A stretch of 64,000 nt of DNA from an uncultured Lachnoclostridium sp. (GCA_948330435.1 CAOJBY010000020.1:1-64000); one strand, 5' to 3'. Counted from the stretch's first letter, positions 26,197-34,713 are shown. The notes: generated from the letters alone by a model not told the origin. Program-made: numbers and translations.

Positions 26197-26248
26197 CTTT
26201 CCGATATCCTGTGTACGGCAAACCGTCCGGACACAGGATACGGAAAAG
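26197..26248. terminator. Terminator hairpin sharing motifs with the 7.3-kb palindrome
   Basis: CTTTCCG-TATCCTGTGT-CGG pairs with CCG...ACACAGGATA-GGAAAAG and is followed by ATTTCTATT, ending the plus-strand gene and facing a convergent one. TTCCGATATC and the CCGTCCG-ACA-AGGATA-GGAAAAG arm are also in the 7309-7536 palindrome. Confidence 0.75.
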
Positions 26249-26262
26249 ATTTCTATTCTGTT

Positions 26263-26844
26263 TCAGCTTTCATATTCCATGATTTCATTGACGCACCCGT
26301 CCGCACCATAGGAAAAATGTATGACCTGGCTCTCGCCGTATTCCTCTGTCATTTTCTGATACTCTTCTTCATTTGACTCCGTTTTCTCTCCGTCTGTCAC
26401 AGCCGTATAATGCTCATTCCCATTCTCGTCATACTCGATGTAGACTCCCTTTTTCAGATAAAGCTCCATGTCTTTTTCAGAAATCCCATATTTTTCTATG
26501 TGATGTCCGGATGCCGCAAAAATACCATCCTTGGAAAAGGATATGGGGTAGGCCGTTCCATCGCTCATGATTGTCCCCAGACTTACAATCTCATCATTTC
26601 CGTAATAATATACCGTACAGTAAATGGCCCCCTGCCGTTCTGTTCCCGTATCATACAAACCGTCTGAGGATACCATCACATAATCCTTATAATCCATATC
26701 CAGGAATGCATAAGCTTCCTCGTCTCCCAATTCCCCCACTTTCGGCCCATAGGGATTCTCTTCTTTCTGCCCGCCCTTGCAGGAAGTCAGGCACAGGACC
26801 ATTATCACCAGTCCCGCTATGACAGCTTTTCTCTTATGATTCAT
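26263..26844 (-). CDS. Small lipoprotein of unknown function
   Basis: A 193-residue protein from ATG 26844 (AAGGAG upstream), overlapping the end of the XRE gene by 11 bases. The N-terminus is basic, with a hydrophobic core and the lipobox LCLTSC (Cys near residue 21). The mature part is acidic, with repeated EEN, EEYQKMTEEYGES. No enzyme motif is visible. Coupled to a membrane-anchored XRE regulator, so possibly its sensor or target. Confidence 0.65.
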   Translation of the reverse strand: MNHKRKAVIAGLVIMVLCLTSCKGGQKEENPYGPKVGELGDEEAYAFLDMDYKDYVMVSSDGLYDTGTERQGAIYCTVYYYGNDEIVSLGTIMSDGTAYPISFSKDGIFAASGHHIEKYGISEKDMELYLKKGVYIEYDENGNEHYTAVTDGEKTESNEEEYQKMTEEYGESQVIHFSYGADGCVNEIMEYES

Positions 26845-27355
26845 CTTCCTTTTTCTCCTTTCGTCTTTCAATCACGTAAGCCATACTCAAAATAGCTCCC
26901 ACAACAACCAGAAAAATGGCAGGGGCCATAAGTCTTCCGTAGTTAACAGGGGCACTTGCATACTGGCCCACGGCTATATAGCGGTACAGCATGTACTGGA
27001 TACTTTCGGTGGTGTTTTCAAGTGCGACAACAAACAAGGTGCCCAATACTCCAATCATGAGAAAAAACATGCCCCCAAGCAGCAATATTGTCTGCTTTTG
27101 ATTCCTCTGATTTATCTTTATCATATCCTGGAGTGAAATTTTCTCTTCTTTCACAGACTGCCCTCCTTTCAGAAAATCGTCCAAAGAAATCTCAAACAAC
27201 CGGCAGAAAGCAATTGCACTTTCCAAATCCGGTGAGGAAAGTTCTTTTTCCCATTTTGAAATCGTCTGCCTTGATACATTCATTTTTTCGGCAAGCTCCT
27301 CCTGGGTCATACCTGCCATCTTTCGGATCTTTTTTATTTTTTCTCCTACATTCAT
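26834..27355 (-). CDS. XRE-family regulator with C-terminal membrane segments
   Basis: A 173-residue protein. Residues 3-60 are the helix-turn-helix (IRKMAGMTQEELAEKMNVSR, QTISKWEKELSSP). Hydrophobic stretches at about 88-110 (ILLLGGMFFLMIGVLGTLFV) and 140-163 are membrane helices. Membrane-tethered XRE proteins of this layout occur in many Firmicutes. It is cotranscribed with the lipoprotein gene. Its target is unknown. Confidence 0.8.
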   Translation of the reverse strand: MNVGEKIKKIRKMAGMTQEELAEKMNVSRQTISKWEKELSSPDLESAIAFCRLFEISLDDFLKGGQSVKEEKISLQDMIKINQRNQKQTILLLGGMFFLMIGVLGTLFVVALENTTESIQYMLYRYIAVGQYASAPVNYGRLMAPAIFLVVVGAILSMAYVIERRKEKKEDES

Positions 27356-27493
27356 GAAAAGACCTCCTTACCCTTTGTCGACTTAGGGTCCCCTTGTACA
27401 CCGGGGATACTTTCACCTTATAAAAAACTGCTGTTTTTTTCAAGCAATTGCTTTTAACATCCTCGATAAAAAGCTTAACAAAACGGAAAAAAG

Positions 27494-27540
27494 GGTATCG
27501 CAAAATAAGACAAACGCTAACAATCTTATTTTACGACACC
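27494..27540. terminator. Hairpin between the XRE gene promoter and the SDR gene end
   Basis: GGTATCGCAAAATAAGA pairs with TCTTATTTTACGACACC around a 13-base loop. It ends no obvious gene on the plus strand; on the minus strand it lies between the XRE promoter region and the 3' side. Close relatives lie at 8.5 and 53.6 kb. Confidence 0.6.
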
Positions 27541-27564
27541 GCTTTCTCAAAACATATTTCAATA

Positions 27565-28467
27565 TTATAACAAAGGTCTGCTATTGCCCACGCATTCCAC
27601 AAGCCGTTCCAGAGTCTTTGGAAATTCAATCCCAAATGCTTCTGCTTTCCCCGTATGAACTCGTATATTCCGCGGATTTCCTGCAAAGGCGGCCTTATTT
27701 TCCTTTAACCGTTCTGTAGAATATCCCAATTTTTCAAGAAGCCTGTAGACCGTCTCATACATATTGTAATCATTTTCAGAACCAAAATTGTAGATGCCGC
27801 CGGGAAGCCCAAAAGCTTTCCCAAGGTTTTCAACCACCAGTCTCACATCCGTAATTCCCCGGTAATCATAGATGGGATACGTCATCTCCCGTTCTTCATC
27901 CAAAGCCTGTAAAAAGGCAGTCAGAAAGTTCCCATGTTCTTTCTCTAAAAGCCGTTCACTGTCATACATCCAGCAAAGCCGCAGGCTCACACTGTCCGGG
28001 CAAAATCTTACACATCTCTTTTCCGCTTCCAGCTTCTGTCTGCCGTACGCTCCGGCCGGGCTTACTTCCTCATTCTCTTTGTGGGGATTCATCCCACCGC
28101 TTCCAAAATAGATCTGATCCGAGCTGCAAAATATCAGCTTAGTTCCCAAATCTTCACAGACACGGGCCATATACTCCGTTCCCTCCACATTGATCCGTTC
28201 AGACTCCTCCGGGTGCTCCTGACACCAGAGGGTGTCCGAAATGGCTGCACAGTGAACCGCTATTTCTGGTCGCACTTTCCCCATATACGCCCTCACTGAA
28301 TCCATATGGCAGATATCCATTTCCTGATGGCCGGGGGCAAATACCTGGCAGCGTTTCTCATATGCCCGAACAATCCGGCTGCCCAGAAAGCCCGTAGATC
28401 CTGTCACAAGGATCCTTCCGCCCCACCTGTGCATTATTTCATCTGTTCTTAATTCTTTTGCTACCAT
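27565..28467 (-). CDS. NAD-dependent sugar-nucleotide epimerase/reductase (RmlD-like SDR)
   Basis: A 300-residue protein from ATG 28467 (AAGGAG 5 bases upstream), coupled to the stop of the CPBP gene. ILVTGSTGFLGSRIVRAY is the Rossmann nucleotide loop, AVHCAAISDTLWCQEHPEES matches RmlD, and YGRQKLEAE has the catalytic Tyr-x3-Lys. The overall pattern fits dTDP-4-dehydrorhamnose reductase-like proteins, often found outside rhamnose operons. Its specific substrate cannot be assigned, since no rmlABC genes are nearby. Confidence 0.75.
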   Translation of the reverse strand: MVAKELRTDEIMHRWGGRILVTGSTGFLGSRIVRAYEKRCQVFAPGHQEMDICHMDSVRAYMGKVRPEIAVHCAAISDTLWCQEHPEESERINVEGTEYMARVCEDLGTKLIFCSSDQIYFGSGGMNPHKENEEVSPAGAYGRQKLEAEKRCVRFCPDSVSLRLCWMYDSERLLEKEHGNFLTAFLQALDEEREMTYPIYDYRGITDVRLVVENLGKAFGLPGGIYNFGSENDYNMYETVYRLLEKLGYSTERLKENKAAFAGNPRNIRVHTGKAEAFGIEFPKTLERLVECVGNSRPLL

Positions 28468-29321
28468 CACTTCTCCTTATATTCCAATCCCCGTTCCCGA
28501 AAACGCTTCTCCTCTTTCCTCAAATCCCTCTTAAGCAGCCGAATTCCCAGGAAAAAGGCCACGATGCCTATTACAAGGACTCCTATATTATAAATAAGGG
28601 CATTCATTTCCTCCAGCTTCTCAAGGATAGACGTTCCAAAGGCGGAATAAGCGTTGAAGCACAGATGAAACAGCATAGATGCGACAAGGGTTTTATATTT
28701 CAATGCCAGATAACCGCAAATCAGGCCAACCAGGAATGCATAAGCTCCCTGAACCAGATTAAGATGCATAATCCCGAAAAGTGCCGCCTGCACAACATTG
28801 ATCACCCAGAAGCCTGCCCCTGTCCGTTTTAAGCATTCCACCGTAAGACCCCGGCACACGATTTCTTCCCCAACAGGTGCCATAATCACCGTTGCAATGG
28901 CACTCAGTACGGTCAGCTCTCCGATTCCGGCTGACTCCATCAATTCATTATAGGCATCTATCTGGCCAGGGCTTATGTATTGCCATGCTACAAGGAGCAG
29001 CCCAATCAGACACTGGGCACCGATTGCAAGGCAGAGGATGCTCCCAAAAGATCGGAGTGAAAAATGAGGTTTCTCCTCCTCTTCTCTTAACTTCTTACCC
29101 CGAACAACCCACAGATAATACCAAAGTCCCGAAATCAAAAGCGTCAGAACCTGAGTAACGACCATAACTCCCATAATATTGTCCAAAACCATCTGTGCTC
29201 CTGCGGCCATACCATAGCGGATCATATACCACACGGTAATTATGATGCTTGCAAGAAACTGAACCGCAATCATCATAAACACCGGCAAGATACTCATCAG
29301 ATACCATCCTACTTTTTTCAT
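28467..29321 (-). CDS. CPBP family intramembrane metalloprotease (CAAX protease-like)
   Basis: About 284 residues with eight or so hydrophobic helices. The catalytic motifs are APVGEEIVCRG (EExxxR), ALFGIMHLN (His) and MLFHLCFNA (His). In bacteria such ABI proteins act in bacteriocin immunity or processing. AGGAGG precedes paired ATGs at 29324 and 29321; the second has better spacing. It is translationally coupled to the SDR gene. Confidence 0.83.
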   Translation of the reverse strand: MKKVGWYLMSILPVFMMIAVQFLASIIITVWYMIRYGMAAGAQMVLDNIMGVMVVTQVLTLLISGLWYYLWVVRGKKLREEEEKPHFSLRSFGSILCLAIGAQCLIGLLLVAWQYISPGQIDAYNELMESAGIGELTVLSAIATVIMAPVGEEIVCRGLTVECLKRTGAGFWVINVVQAALFGIMHLNLVQGAYAFLVGLICGYLALKYKTLVASMLFHLCFNAYSAFGTSILEKLEEMNALIYNIGVLVIGIVAFFLGIRLLKRDLRKEEKRFRERGLEYKEK

Positions 29322-29394
29322 CATGTTCCTCCTACTTGACATTTCTTAGCTGGACGATTATTTTTTTCCATTATATCAGATTCCCCGTAAAAAT

Positions 29395-30234
29395 TCATCT
29401 GTTATATATTCCAAAAACCAGCCCTGCGATCACTGCAATCCCATAGAGAAGCAAAAGAATCTTCAGATTCTCCCGCTGCGGGCGATTGGAACGAAACAAT
29501 ACCGCCAATCCCACTCCTGCCCCGGCACTTAGGCCCGCAATGGCCGCCCCAAAGCTTAACCCTCCGGTCAAATACAGCTCCGTAATCAGCACAGAGGAGG
29601 CACAGTTGGGTATCATGCCTAAAAGGGCTGCCAAAAAGGGCTGAAACAGCGTATCCTTTCCAAGGAATCCGGAAAGCTTGTCTATCCCCACAAGTTCCAA
29701 AACCAGATTGAGACAGACCGTAAAGAGAAGCAGGTAAAGGGCCAAACGTGCCGTATGCAAAAGTGCCGGGCGGAAGATCCCGCTGGTGTCGCTGCATCCG
29801 CAGTTTTTGCACATTTCCTCAATGTGCTTCTCTTCCTTTCGTCTCCGAAACAGTATATCAATCAGACATCCGGCTCCCATGCCAATCACAATCTTCCAGA
29901 GCAGCAGCGAAGCGATCGCTCTCCCGCTTCCTGGGTGTGCCATAAGAATCAAAACCGCTTCATCCGAAGTGGAGAGGAACACCGCCAGAAGCGTTCCCAG
30001 AGTAATAAGCCCGCCGGAATAGAGATTGGCCGCCGCCACCGAAAAGCCACATTGGGGAATACAACCAAAAATCGCCCCCACAAAGGGTCCTGCCTTTCCC
30101 ACCCTGGCCAGTATGCGGTTGCTGTATTGGTTTGAATAGTGCTCTATGGCCTCGATTATCAAAAAGGCAGCAAATAAAAAAGGAATGGTCCTGAGAGTAT
30201 CCAGGATCCCATCCAGCAAAGCATCCAGAATCAT
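29395..30234 (-). CDS. Putative 10-TM heavy-metal exporter/manganese transporter-like permease (ArsP_2 type)
   Basis: A 279-residue polytopic protein built of two similar halves: FGCIPQCGFSVAAANLYSGG near residue 55 and LGMIPNCASSVLITELYLTG near 205. Between them is a cytoplasmic loop with CKNCGC, a likely metal-contact site. This layout fits the ArsP_2/DUF2899 group of putative metal exporters. It is divergent from murT, with a direct repeat in the shared promoter region. The transported ion is unproven. Confidence 0.72.
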   Translation of the reverse strand: MILDALLDGILDTLRTIPFLFAAFLIIEAIEHYSNQYSNRILARVGKAGPFVGAIFGCIPQCGFSVAAANLYSGGLITLGTLLAVFLSTSDEAVLILMAHPGSGRAIASLLLWKIVIGMGAGCLIDILFRRRKEEKHIEEMCKNCGCSDTSGIFRPALLHTARLALYLLLFTVCLNLVLELVGIDKLSGFLGKDTLFQPFLAALLGMIPNCASSVLITELYLTGGLSFGAAIAGLSAGAGVGLAVLFRSNRPQRENLKILLLLYGIAVIAGLVFGIYNR

Positions 30235-30249
30235 ATGTTTACCTCATTC

Positions 30250-30325
30250 TATAAAATCTTATTCAATAAGATATATCATTTTTCCAGAGAATTGGCAAGT
30301 TCTATTTCTCCCCAATATGTAAATC
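30250..30325. repeat. Left direct repeat flanking murT-gatD (76 bp)
   Basis: It begins TATAAAATCTTATTCAATAA and ends TATGTAAATC. The same sequence, with two substitutions and one or two single-base differences near the end, lies at 32657-32731 in the same orientation. The first 20 bases contain an inverted repeat (AATCTTATT-AATAAGAT). It lies in the promoter gap between the permease gene and murT. Confidence 0.85.
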
Positions 30326-30389
30326 TGAAAATTTTAGATAATAATTAGATAAATGTGTGCTATTTTTTCCCAGAAAGGACATGAGATCC

Positions 30390-31733
30390 ATGAAACACTT
30401 TAAAAGAATTCTGGCCGTCCGGCTGGCAAAGCTTGCCGCAATACTTATCCGTTTTTTTCATCTGGGAAACGGTGCCGTTTTTCCCGGACGTCTCGCCCAA
30501 ATCATCGACCCGGAAATTCTGCCCGCCCTGTCCTCCCAGGTCCGTGAAAAAATCATAGCCGTTATGGGCACCAATGGAAAAACGACCACAAACAGTATTT
30601 TATATCACGCTTTAAAAAAAGAGGGGAAAAAGGTTATCAGCAACCGGACCGGAGCAAATATGCTGGATGGGATTGTCTCTGCTTTTGTCCTTGCAGCAGA
30701 CTGGAACGGAAAGCTTGATACCGACTATGCTTGTATGGAAGTTGATGAAAATGCTTCCCTCTATGCACTTCCCAGGCTATGTCCCCGCTGCGTTATTCTT
30801 ACAAATATTTCCAGAGATCAGTTGGATCGTTTTGGGGAAATCGACCTGACATGGGAGAGAATCCGGACCGCCCTCTCGAAAATACCGGACGCCAGACTTG
30901 TCATCAATTGTGACGACGTCCTTTCCGCTTCCCTGATGGCTGCCTGTCCCAATCCGGCAGTTACCTACGGTATCAACGAGCCGATCTTTGACCGCTGCTC
31001 CCGTTCCGGGATTCGGGAAAGTATCTTCTGCCGCCGTTGCGGAAAAAAGCTTACTTACAAATTCTTTCATTATGGGCAGCTTGGCATCTATCGCTGTCCC
31101 GGCTGCGGACAAAAGCGTCCGGAACCGGACTATACCATCTCCCACGTCACGGTTTTGGACGGTATCTATTCCTTTGCACTGGGCAGCCGCCGTCCCCCCT
31201 GCAAAGTGCAGGCACCCTACAACATTTACAATACCCTTGCCGCTTATGCCGCACTGAGCACTTCGGATGTTCCAAGAAAGTATTTTGAAAAAACCATAGC
31301 AAATTTTGATTATGGCAATCATCGGGAACGCACCTTTTTTATCCACGGAACAAGGGTACAGCTTCATCTGGCCAAAAACCCTGTCAGCTTCCAGCAAAAA
31401 CTTTCGCTGATCCAAAAAGATCCCAGGCCGAAAGACCTGATTATCCAGATTCACGATAATGCTCCGGACGGAAAGGATGTCTCCTACCTGTGGGATGTGG
31501 ACTTTCAATATCTGAGGGATTGCAATTGTTCAACCATTACGACCGTCGGCAGCCGCCGTCATGACATGGAGCTTCGATTGAAATACGAGGACATTCCCTG
31601 TCAGGCTTCCAAAGATTTAAGAAAACTTATCAAAGGACTTGCCAGAAACGGAACGGGGAATCTGTATATTCTTGTAAACTACTCGGGGTTATATCAGATG
31701 AACCGCCTTTTACAAAAAATAGCAATACCCTGA
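30390..31733 (+). CDS. murT: Lipid II isoglutaminyl synthase, MurT subunit
   Basis: A 447-residue Mur-ligase family protein from ATG 30390 (AAAGGA 10 bases upstream). MGTNGKTTTNS is the ATP-binding P-loop, MEVDEN the Mur-ligase Glu, and two CxxC pairs (CRRCGKK, CPGCGQK, residues ~220-245) form the MurT zinc ribbon. The C-terminal DUF1727 domain carries the GatD contact. With GatD it amidates the D-Glu of the lipid II stem peptide. The last codons and TGA stop lie inside a palindromic repeat. Confidence 0.93.
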   Translation: MKHFKRILAVRLAKLAAILIRFFHLGNGAVFPGRLAQIIDPEILPALSSQVREKIIAVMGTNGKTTTNSILYHALKKEGKKVISNRTGANMLDGIVSAFVLAADWNGKLDTDYACMEVDENASLYALPRLCPRCVILTNISRDQLDRFGEIDLTWERIRTALSKIPDARLVINCDDVLSASLMAACPNPAVTYGINEPIFDRCSRSGIRESIFCRRCGKKLTYKFFHYGQLGIYRCPGCGQKRPEPDYTISHVTVLDGIYSFALGSRRPPCKVQAPYNIYNTLAAYAALSTSDVPRKYFEKTIANFDYGNHRERTFFIHGTRVQLHLAKNPVSFQQKLSLIQKDPRPKDLIIQIHDNAPDGKDVSYLWDVDFQYLRDCNCSTITTVGSRRHDMELRLKYEDIPCQASKDLRKLIKGLARNGTGNLYILVNYSGLYQMNRLLQKIAIP

Positions 31734-31818
31734 CAGTGCCAGAACAATTTATGGACACATGCTTTTGTGGCCTGAAATTGTTCTAAATAAGTGGTACTGA
31801 AAAGGGTATGCGGAACTT
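31725..31818. repeat. Dispersed palindromic element, full copy A (murT-gatD junction)
   Basis: Outer arms ATACCCT...AGTGCC and GGTACT...AGGGTAT pair; the inner arms AGAACAATTT and AAATTGTTCT enclose a loop with ACACATGC, which is GCATGTGT on the other strand. Inverted relative to the copies at 44.9, 50.1 and 52.7 kb. It contains the murT stop codon and leaves 41 bases to gatD. Confidence 0.8.
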
Positions 31819-31859
31819 AAAATAGGAAAATAACCCATGCATCGACCAAAGGAGGCATT

Positions 31860-32615
31860 ATGAAATTAACAATTGGACACCTGTATCCGGATTTACTAAA
31901 CCTGTATGGAGATCGCGGCAATATCCGCTGTCTTCAAAAACGTCTTCAATGGAGGGGCATAGGAGCAGAAGTCCTGTCCCTAAGCTCTGACAGCCGCATT
32001 GATTTTACAAAACTCGATCTGGTACTCTTAGGGGGCGGCTCCGACCGTGAGCAGGAACTTGCCTGCCGCTGTCTGTCAAAGCAAAAAGAAGCCTTTCAAA
32101 ATTATGTAGAGCAGGGCGGCACTGTCCTGGCTGTCTGTGGCGGCTACCAGCTTCTTGGCATTGATTATCAGACCGAGAACGCACTTCTTAAGGGTCTAGG
32201 AATCTTAGACATTCACACCAAATGGAAGCCCCGCCGCTTAGTAGGAAATATTATTCTTCATAATTCCCTGGTTTCCTCCCGCCCCATTGTAGGCTTTGAA
32301 AATCATGGCGGCCGCACCGATATTGGAAGTTATACACCTTTTGGCAAAGTCATTTCCGGCTGCGGCAATACGGAAACCTCCGGTTATGAGGGCATCGTCT
32401 ACAAAAATGTCATCGGTACCTACCTCCACGGTCCCCTCCTGCCCAAAAATCCGGAGATTTGCGACTATCTTCTTAAAAGGGCTTTGAAACAAAAATATGG
32501 TGCTTCCCAGGCCTTAGGCAGCTTGCCGGATCAGTTGGAGCATCTTGCCAACAGAGGCATCGTTAAACGCTTTGCCCCAAGAACATTTATCTTTTTTCCA
32601 TCCCTATATACCTAG
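31860..32615 (+). CDS. gatD: Lipid II isoglutaminyl synthase, GatD glutaminase subunit
   Basis: A 251-residue class I glutamine amidotransferase of the CobB/CobQ type. AVCGGYQLLG holds the nucleophilic Cys, NHGGRT and GTYLHGPLL the conserved His region. It releases ammonia from Gln for MurT. GGAGG lies 6 bases before the ATG. It is separated from murT by a palindromic element but is clearly the same operon. Confidence 0.93.
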   Translation: MKLTIGHLYPDLLNLYGDRGNIRCLQKRLQWRGIGAEVLSLSSDSRIDFTKLDLVLLGGGSDREQELACRCLSKQKEAFQNYVEQGGTVLAVCGGYQLLGIDYQTENALLKGLGILDIHTKWKPRRLVGNIILHNSLVSSRPIVGFENHGGRTDIGSYTPFGKVISGCGNTETSGYEGIVYKNVIGTYLHGPLLPKNPEICDYLLKRALKQKYGASQALGSLPDQLEHLANRGIVKRFAPRTFIFFPSLYT

Positions 32616-32656
32616 TGTACTGGCTTGGTATCCAGAATCATACGTTTATGTCATCA

Positions 32657-32731
32657 TATAAAATCTTATTCAATAAGATAAATCATTTTTCCGGAGAATT
32701 GGCAAGTTCTATTTCTCTCAATATGTAAATC
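32657..32731. repeat. Right direct repeat flanking murT-gatD (75 bp)
   Basis: A near-identical copy of 30250-30325 in the same orientation, placed 40 bases after the gatD stop. The two copies bracket a 2.3-kb unit holding exactly murT, the palindromic element and gatD. Confidence 0.85.
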
Positions 32732-32761
32732 AACCATAAATTCGTTAGAATTCGCAAATAT

Positions 32762-32814
32762 AAAAAGAACCAACAACCGAGAAAGCTTTGCGTCTGAGTT
32801 ATTAGTTCTTTTTT
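32762..32814 (-). terminator. Terminator of the transaldolase-like gene
   Basis: On the minus strand AAAAAAGAACTAATAAC and GTTGTTGGTTCTTTTT form an imperfect stem ending in a T run. It lies just after the stop at 32824. Confidence 0.6.
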
Positions 32815-32823
32815 ACATCCTTT

Positions 32824-33507
32824 TTATACCTGCAAATCTCCGATGGTCTTTGCTTCCTGTACACTCTCCCAGTCTGCCCGGAAGTCATCGATGGCTTTTT
32901 GAACGGAAGCCATCTGGAATGTGGAATGCAGAAGCTGAGGCGGAACGGTTACCGTGTGTGCTCCCGCCAGCAGGGCCTTGTTCACCTGGGCGATATTCTT
33001 AAAGCTGGCTGCAAGAATCTTGCAGTTGGCATGGTTCTCTTCAATTCCGTTTCGGAATGCGGAGATGGCTTCCGCAAAGTTTACATCCAGATTCTCCATG
33101 CGGTTCCGGTAAGGTGCTATGTAGTCTGCTCCTGCCATGATTGCCATAAATCCCTGGATCTTGGAGTAAATGGCGGTAGCGGTCACGCCTACTCCCTGAG
33201 CTTTCAGCTTCATAATCGCCTGCAGGCCTGCTTCCGTGGTGGGAATCTTTATATAAACTCTGGAATCCACATTTTTCAAGATGGCATCCGCATCCCGAAG
33301 AATTCCGTCCAGATCCTCTGCGATGGTCTGGATATGAAGAGTTCTCTCCATTCCGATAATGGAACGAATCTCACGCATGTGGGCGAAAAACTCAATCTTT
33401 CCCTCCGCTTTCAAAATGCTGGGGTTGGACGTAACGCCCGTAAAGGGATAAATCTGGCTGTATTTGCGGATGCTCTCCAGATTGGCTGTGTCAAATAAAA
33501 TTTCCAT
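32824..33507 (-). CDS. Transaldolase / fructose-6-phosphate aldolase-like protein
   Basis: A 227-residue TIM-barrel protein from ATG 33507 (AGGAG upstream); an earlier in-frame start at 33588 adds residues foreign to the family. MEILFDTANLESIRK, FTGVTSNPSIL, and VYIKIPTTEAGLQAI with the Schiff-base Lys are diagnostic of the small FSA/TalC group. It cleaves or forms ketose phosphates. No sugar genes lie beside it, so its substrate is open. Confidence 0.85.
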   Translation of the reverse strand: MEILFDTANLESIRKYSQIYPFTGVTSNPSILKAEGKIEFFAHMREIRSIIGMERTLHIQTIAEDLDGILRDADAILKNVDSRVYIKIPTTEAGLQAIMKLKAQGVGVTATAIYSKIQGFMAIMAGADYIAPYRNRMENLDVNFAEAISAFRNGIEENHANCKILAASFKNIAQVNKALLAGAHTVTVPPQLLHSTFQMASVQKAIDDFRADWESVQEAKTIGDLQV

Positions 33508-33629
33508 AAGTAAATGCTCCTTTTCTCCTGTGAAATCTTTGATCTGAATTTCTTTATATAGGCTATCAAATTTTCCAACTATTGTCAATAAAATCCAGAA
33601 AACTTTGTTAAAAAATTATCTTTTCCCTA

Positions 33630-33657
33630 TTGCATTTCCAAAAATACCTGTTATAAT
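33630..33657 (+). promoter_or_regulatory. Promoter of the THF riboswitch-folT unit
   Basis: TTGCAT (33630-33635), a 16-base spacer and TATAAT (33652-33657), placing the start of transcription a few bases ahead of the riboswitch aptamer. Confidence 0.65.
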
Positions 33658-33672
33658 GATTTTCATAAATAA

Positions 33673-33786
33673 TAGCGAAGTAGGATTTTATGCGTCAAGT
33701 GTTCGATGGATGGGGAGTCGCCTCGAAACGAAAAGTGAGCGTGCATGCACGTTCGTCTTACGATATATTATCCGCACCCGTTGCTA
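33673..33786 (+). promoter_or_regulatory. Tetrahydrofolate (THF) riboswitch
   Basis: The blocks follow the THF-I aptamer order: AGTAGG...ATGCGTCAAGTGT, GGATGGGGAGTCGCC, AACGAAA, then TATCCGCACCCGTTGCTA closing P1 with TAGCGA at the 5' end. folT downstream agrees with the assignment. The TTGCTA closing strand could instead pair with TAGCAA at 33831-33836, a likely switch between ligand-bound and unbound forms. Confidence 0.85.
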
Positions 33787-33846
33787 CAGATGAGTACATC
33801 TCAGATGTGGTCGGAGCTAGATATTTATGTTAGCAATGAGCAGGGC

Positions 33847-33959
33847 GTGTCAGAAAATATGAATTTGGAATGGGGTGCTCGCACACCAGGCCAAATTTAG
33901 ATTTTATGACACATGCGGCGAATGCCGCATAGCTTGAAAATGCGGGCATTTTCAAGCTT
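33847..33959. repeat. Stacked palindromes in the folT leader
   Basis: Three hairpins in a row: a 66-nt palindrome (GTGTCA...AATTTGG pairing with CCAAATT...TGACAC), ATGCGGC/GCCGCAT, and AGCTTGAAAATGC/GCATTTTCAAGCT. None has a T run after it. They may be the riboswitch expression platform, RNA-stabilising structures or an inserted palindromic element. Confidence 0.6.
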
Positions 33960-34013
33960 AACGCCCGTACGTAACTATTCATCAACCTACCACAAACAGG
34001 AGGTGTATTTTTT

Positions 34014-34589
34014 ATGCAATTATGTTCCAAAAATGCGTTCCATTTCAGGGAACAGCTAAAAAGCATCCACAGCGTACAGGGCATATGCCTGGGCGGACTC
34101 TTCGTATCCCTTTACGTTGTACTGTCTCTCTTCAACATCCGTTTTTCCGAGATTCTGGAATTCCGTCTGGCGTTCCTGGCTCTGGCTGCCGCAGCATTCT
34201 ATGGCGGCCCCCTTATGGGAATGACCGTGGGAATCGCCGGAGATGTGATCAGCTTCTTTGTCACACCCCAGTCCGCACCGTTTTTCCCGGGCTTTACTCT
34301 GACCTATGCCATTATGGGCTTCCTGTTCGGCATGTTCCTCTACCGTACAAAAATCACACCGGGACGAGCTTTCCTGGGAGGACTGACAGAGTTTCTTATT
34401 TCCTGTACCCTGTCCACCTTTTGGCTCCATCTGATGTATGGGATGGAATGGCAGTATCTTCTGACCATCCGACTGGTGAAAAACACCATTGCTCTTGGTG
34501 TCTATACGGTTTTGCTTTACGTTTTTCTGAACGCATTTTCCAGAATTCTGGGAACCGTCGGAGCTGCTACAAAGCCAGTGCGTTCCTAG
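34014..34589 (+). CDS. folT: ECF transporter S component, folate-specific
   Basis: A 191-residue membrane protein of about six helices. GICLGGLFVSLYVVLS opens the S-component fold, FRLAFLALAAAAFYGGPLMG follows, and RLVKNTIALGVYTVLL near the C-terminus matches the conserved R-x2-KN motif of FolT. It binds folates and uses the common Ecf energising module. AGGAGGTG lies upstream of the ATG, behind a THF riboswitch. Confidence 0.9.
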   Translation: MQLCSKNAFHFREQLKSIHSVQGICLGGLFVSLYVVLSLFNIRFSEILEFRLAFLALAAAAFYGGPLMGMTVGIAGDVISFFVTPQSAPFFPGFTLTYAIMGFLFGMFLYRTKITPGRAFLGGLTEFLISCTLSTFWLHLMYGMEWQYLLTIRLVKNTIALGVYTVLLYVFLNAFSRILGTVGAATKPVRS

Positions 34590-34654
34590 CGTTTTTGTGG
34601 ATATGATATGGTATTTGGGAAAAATTCTAATCCTTGAATCATAATAAAAAACTG

Positions 34655-34694
34655 ACGGAAGCAGTATCAGATGAACTGAAGTCTGCTTCCGTCG
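34655..34694. terminator. Bidirectional terminator between folT and asparaginase
   Basis: GACGGAAGCAG pairs perfectly with CTGCTTCCGTC around an 18-base loop. On the minus strand it is followed by AGTTTTTTATT, and on the plus strand by GTTTCC, between convergent genes. Confidence 0.85.
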
Positions 34695-34713
34695 TTTCCA
34701 TTATCCTCTATCC

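Noticed and set aside
30326..30356. TTAGATAATAATTAGATAAA before murT as a second SdpR operator
   Set aside because: The half sites are not arranged as an inverted repeat and the region is AT-rich, so similarity is probably chance.
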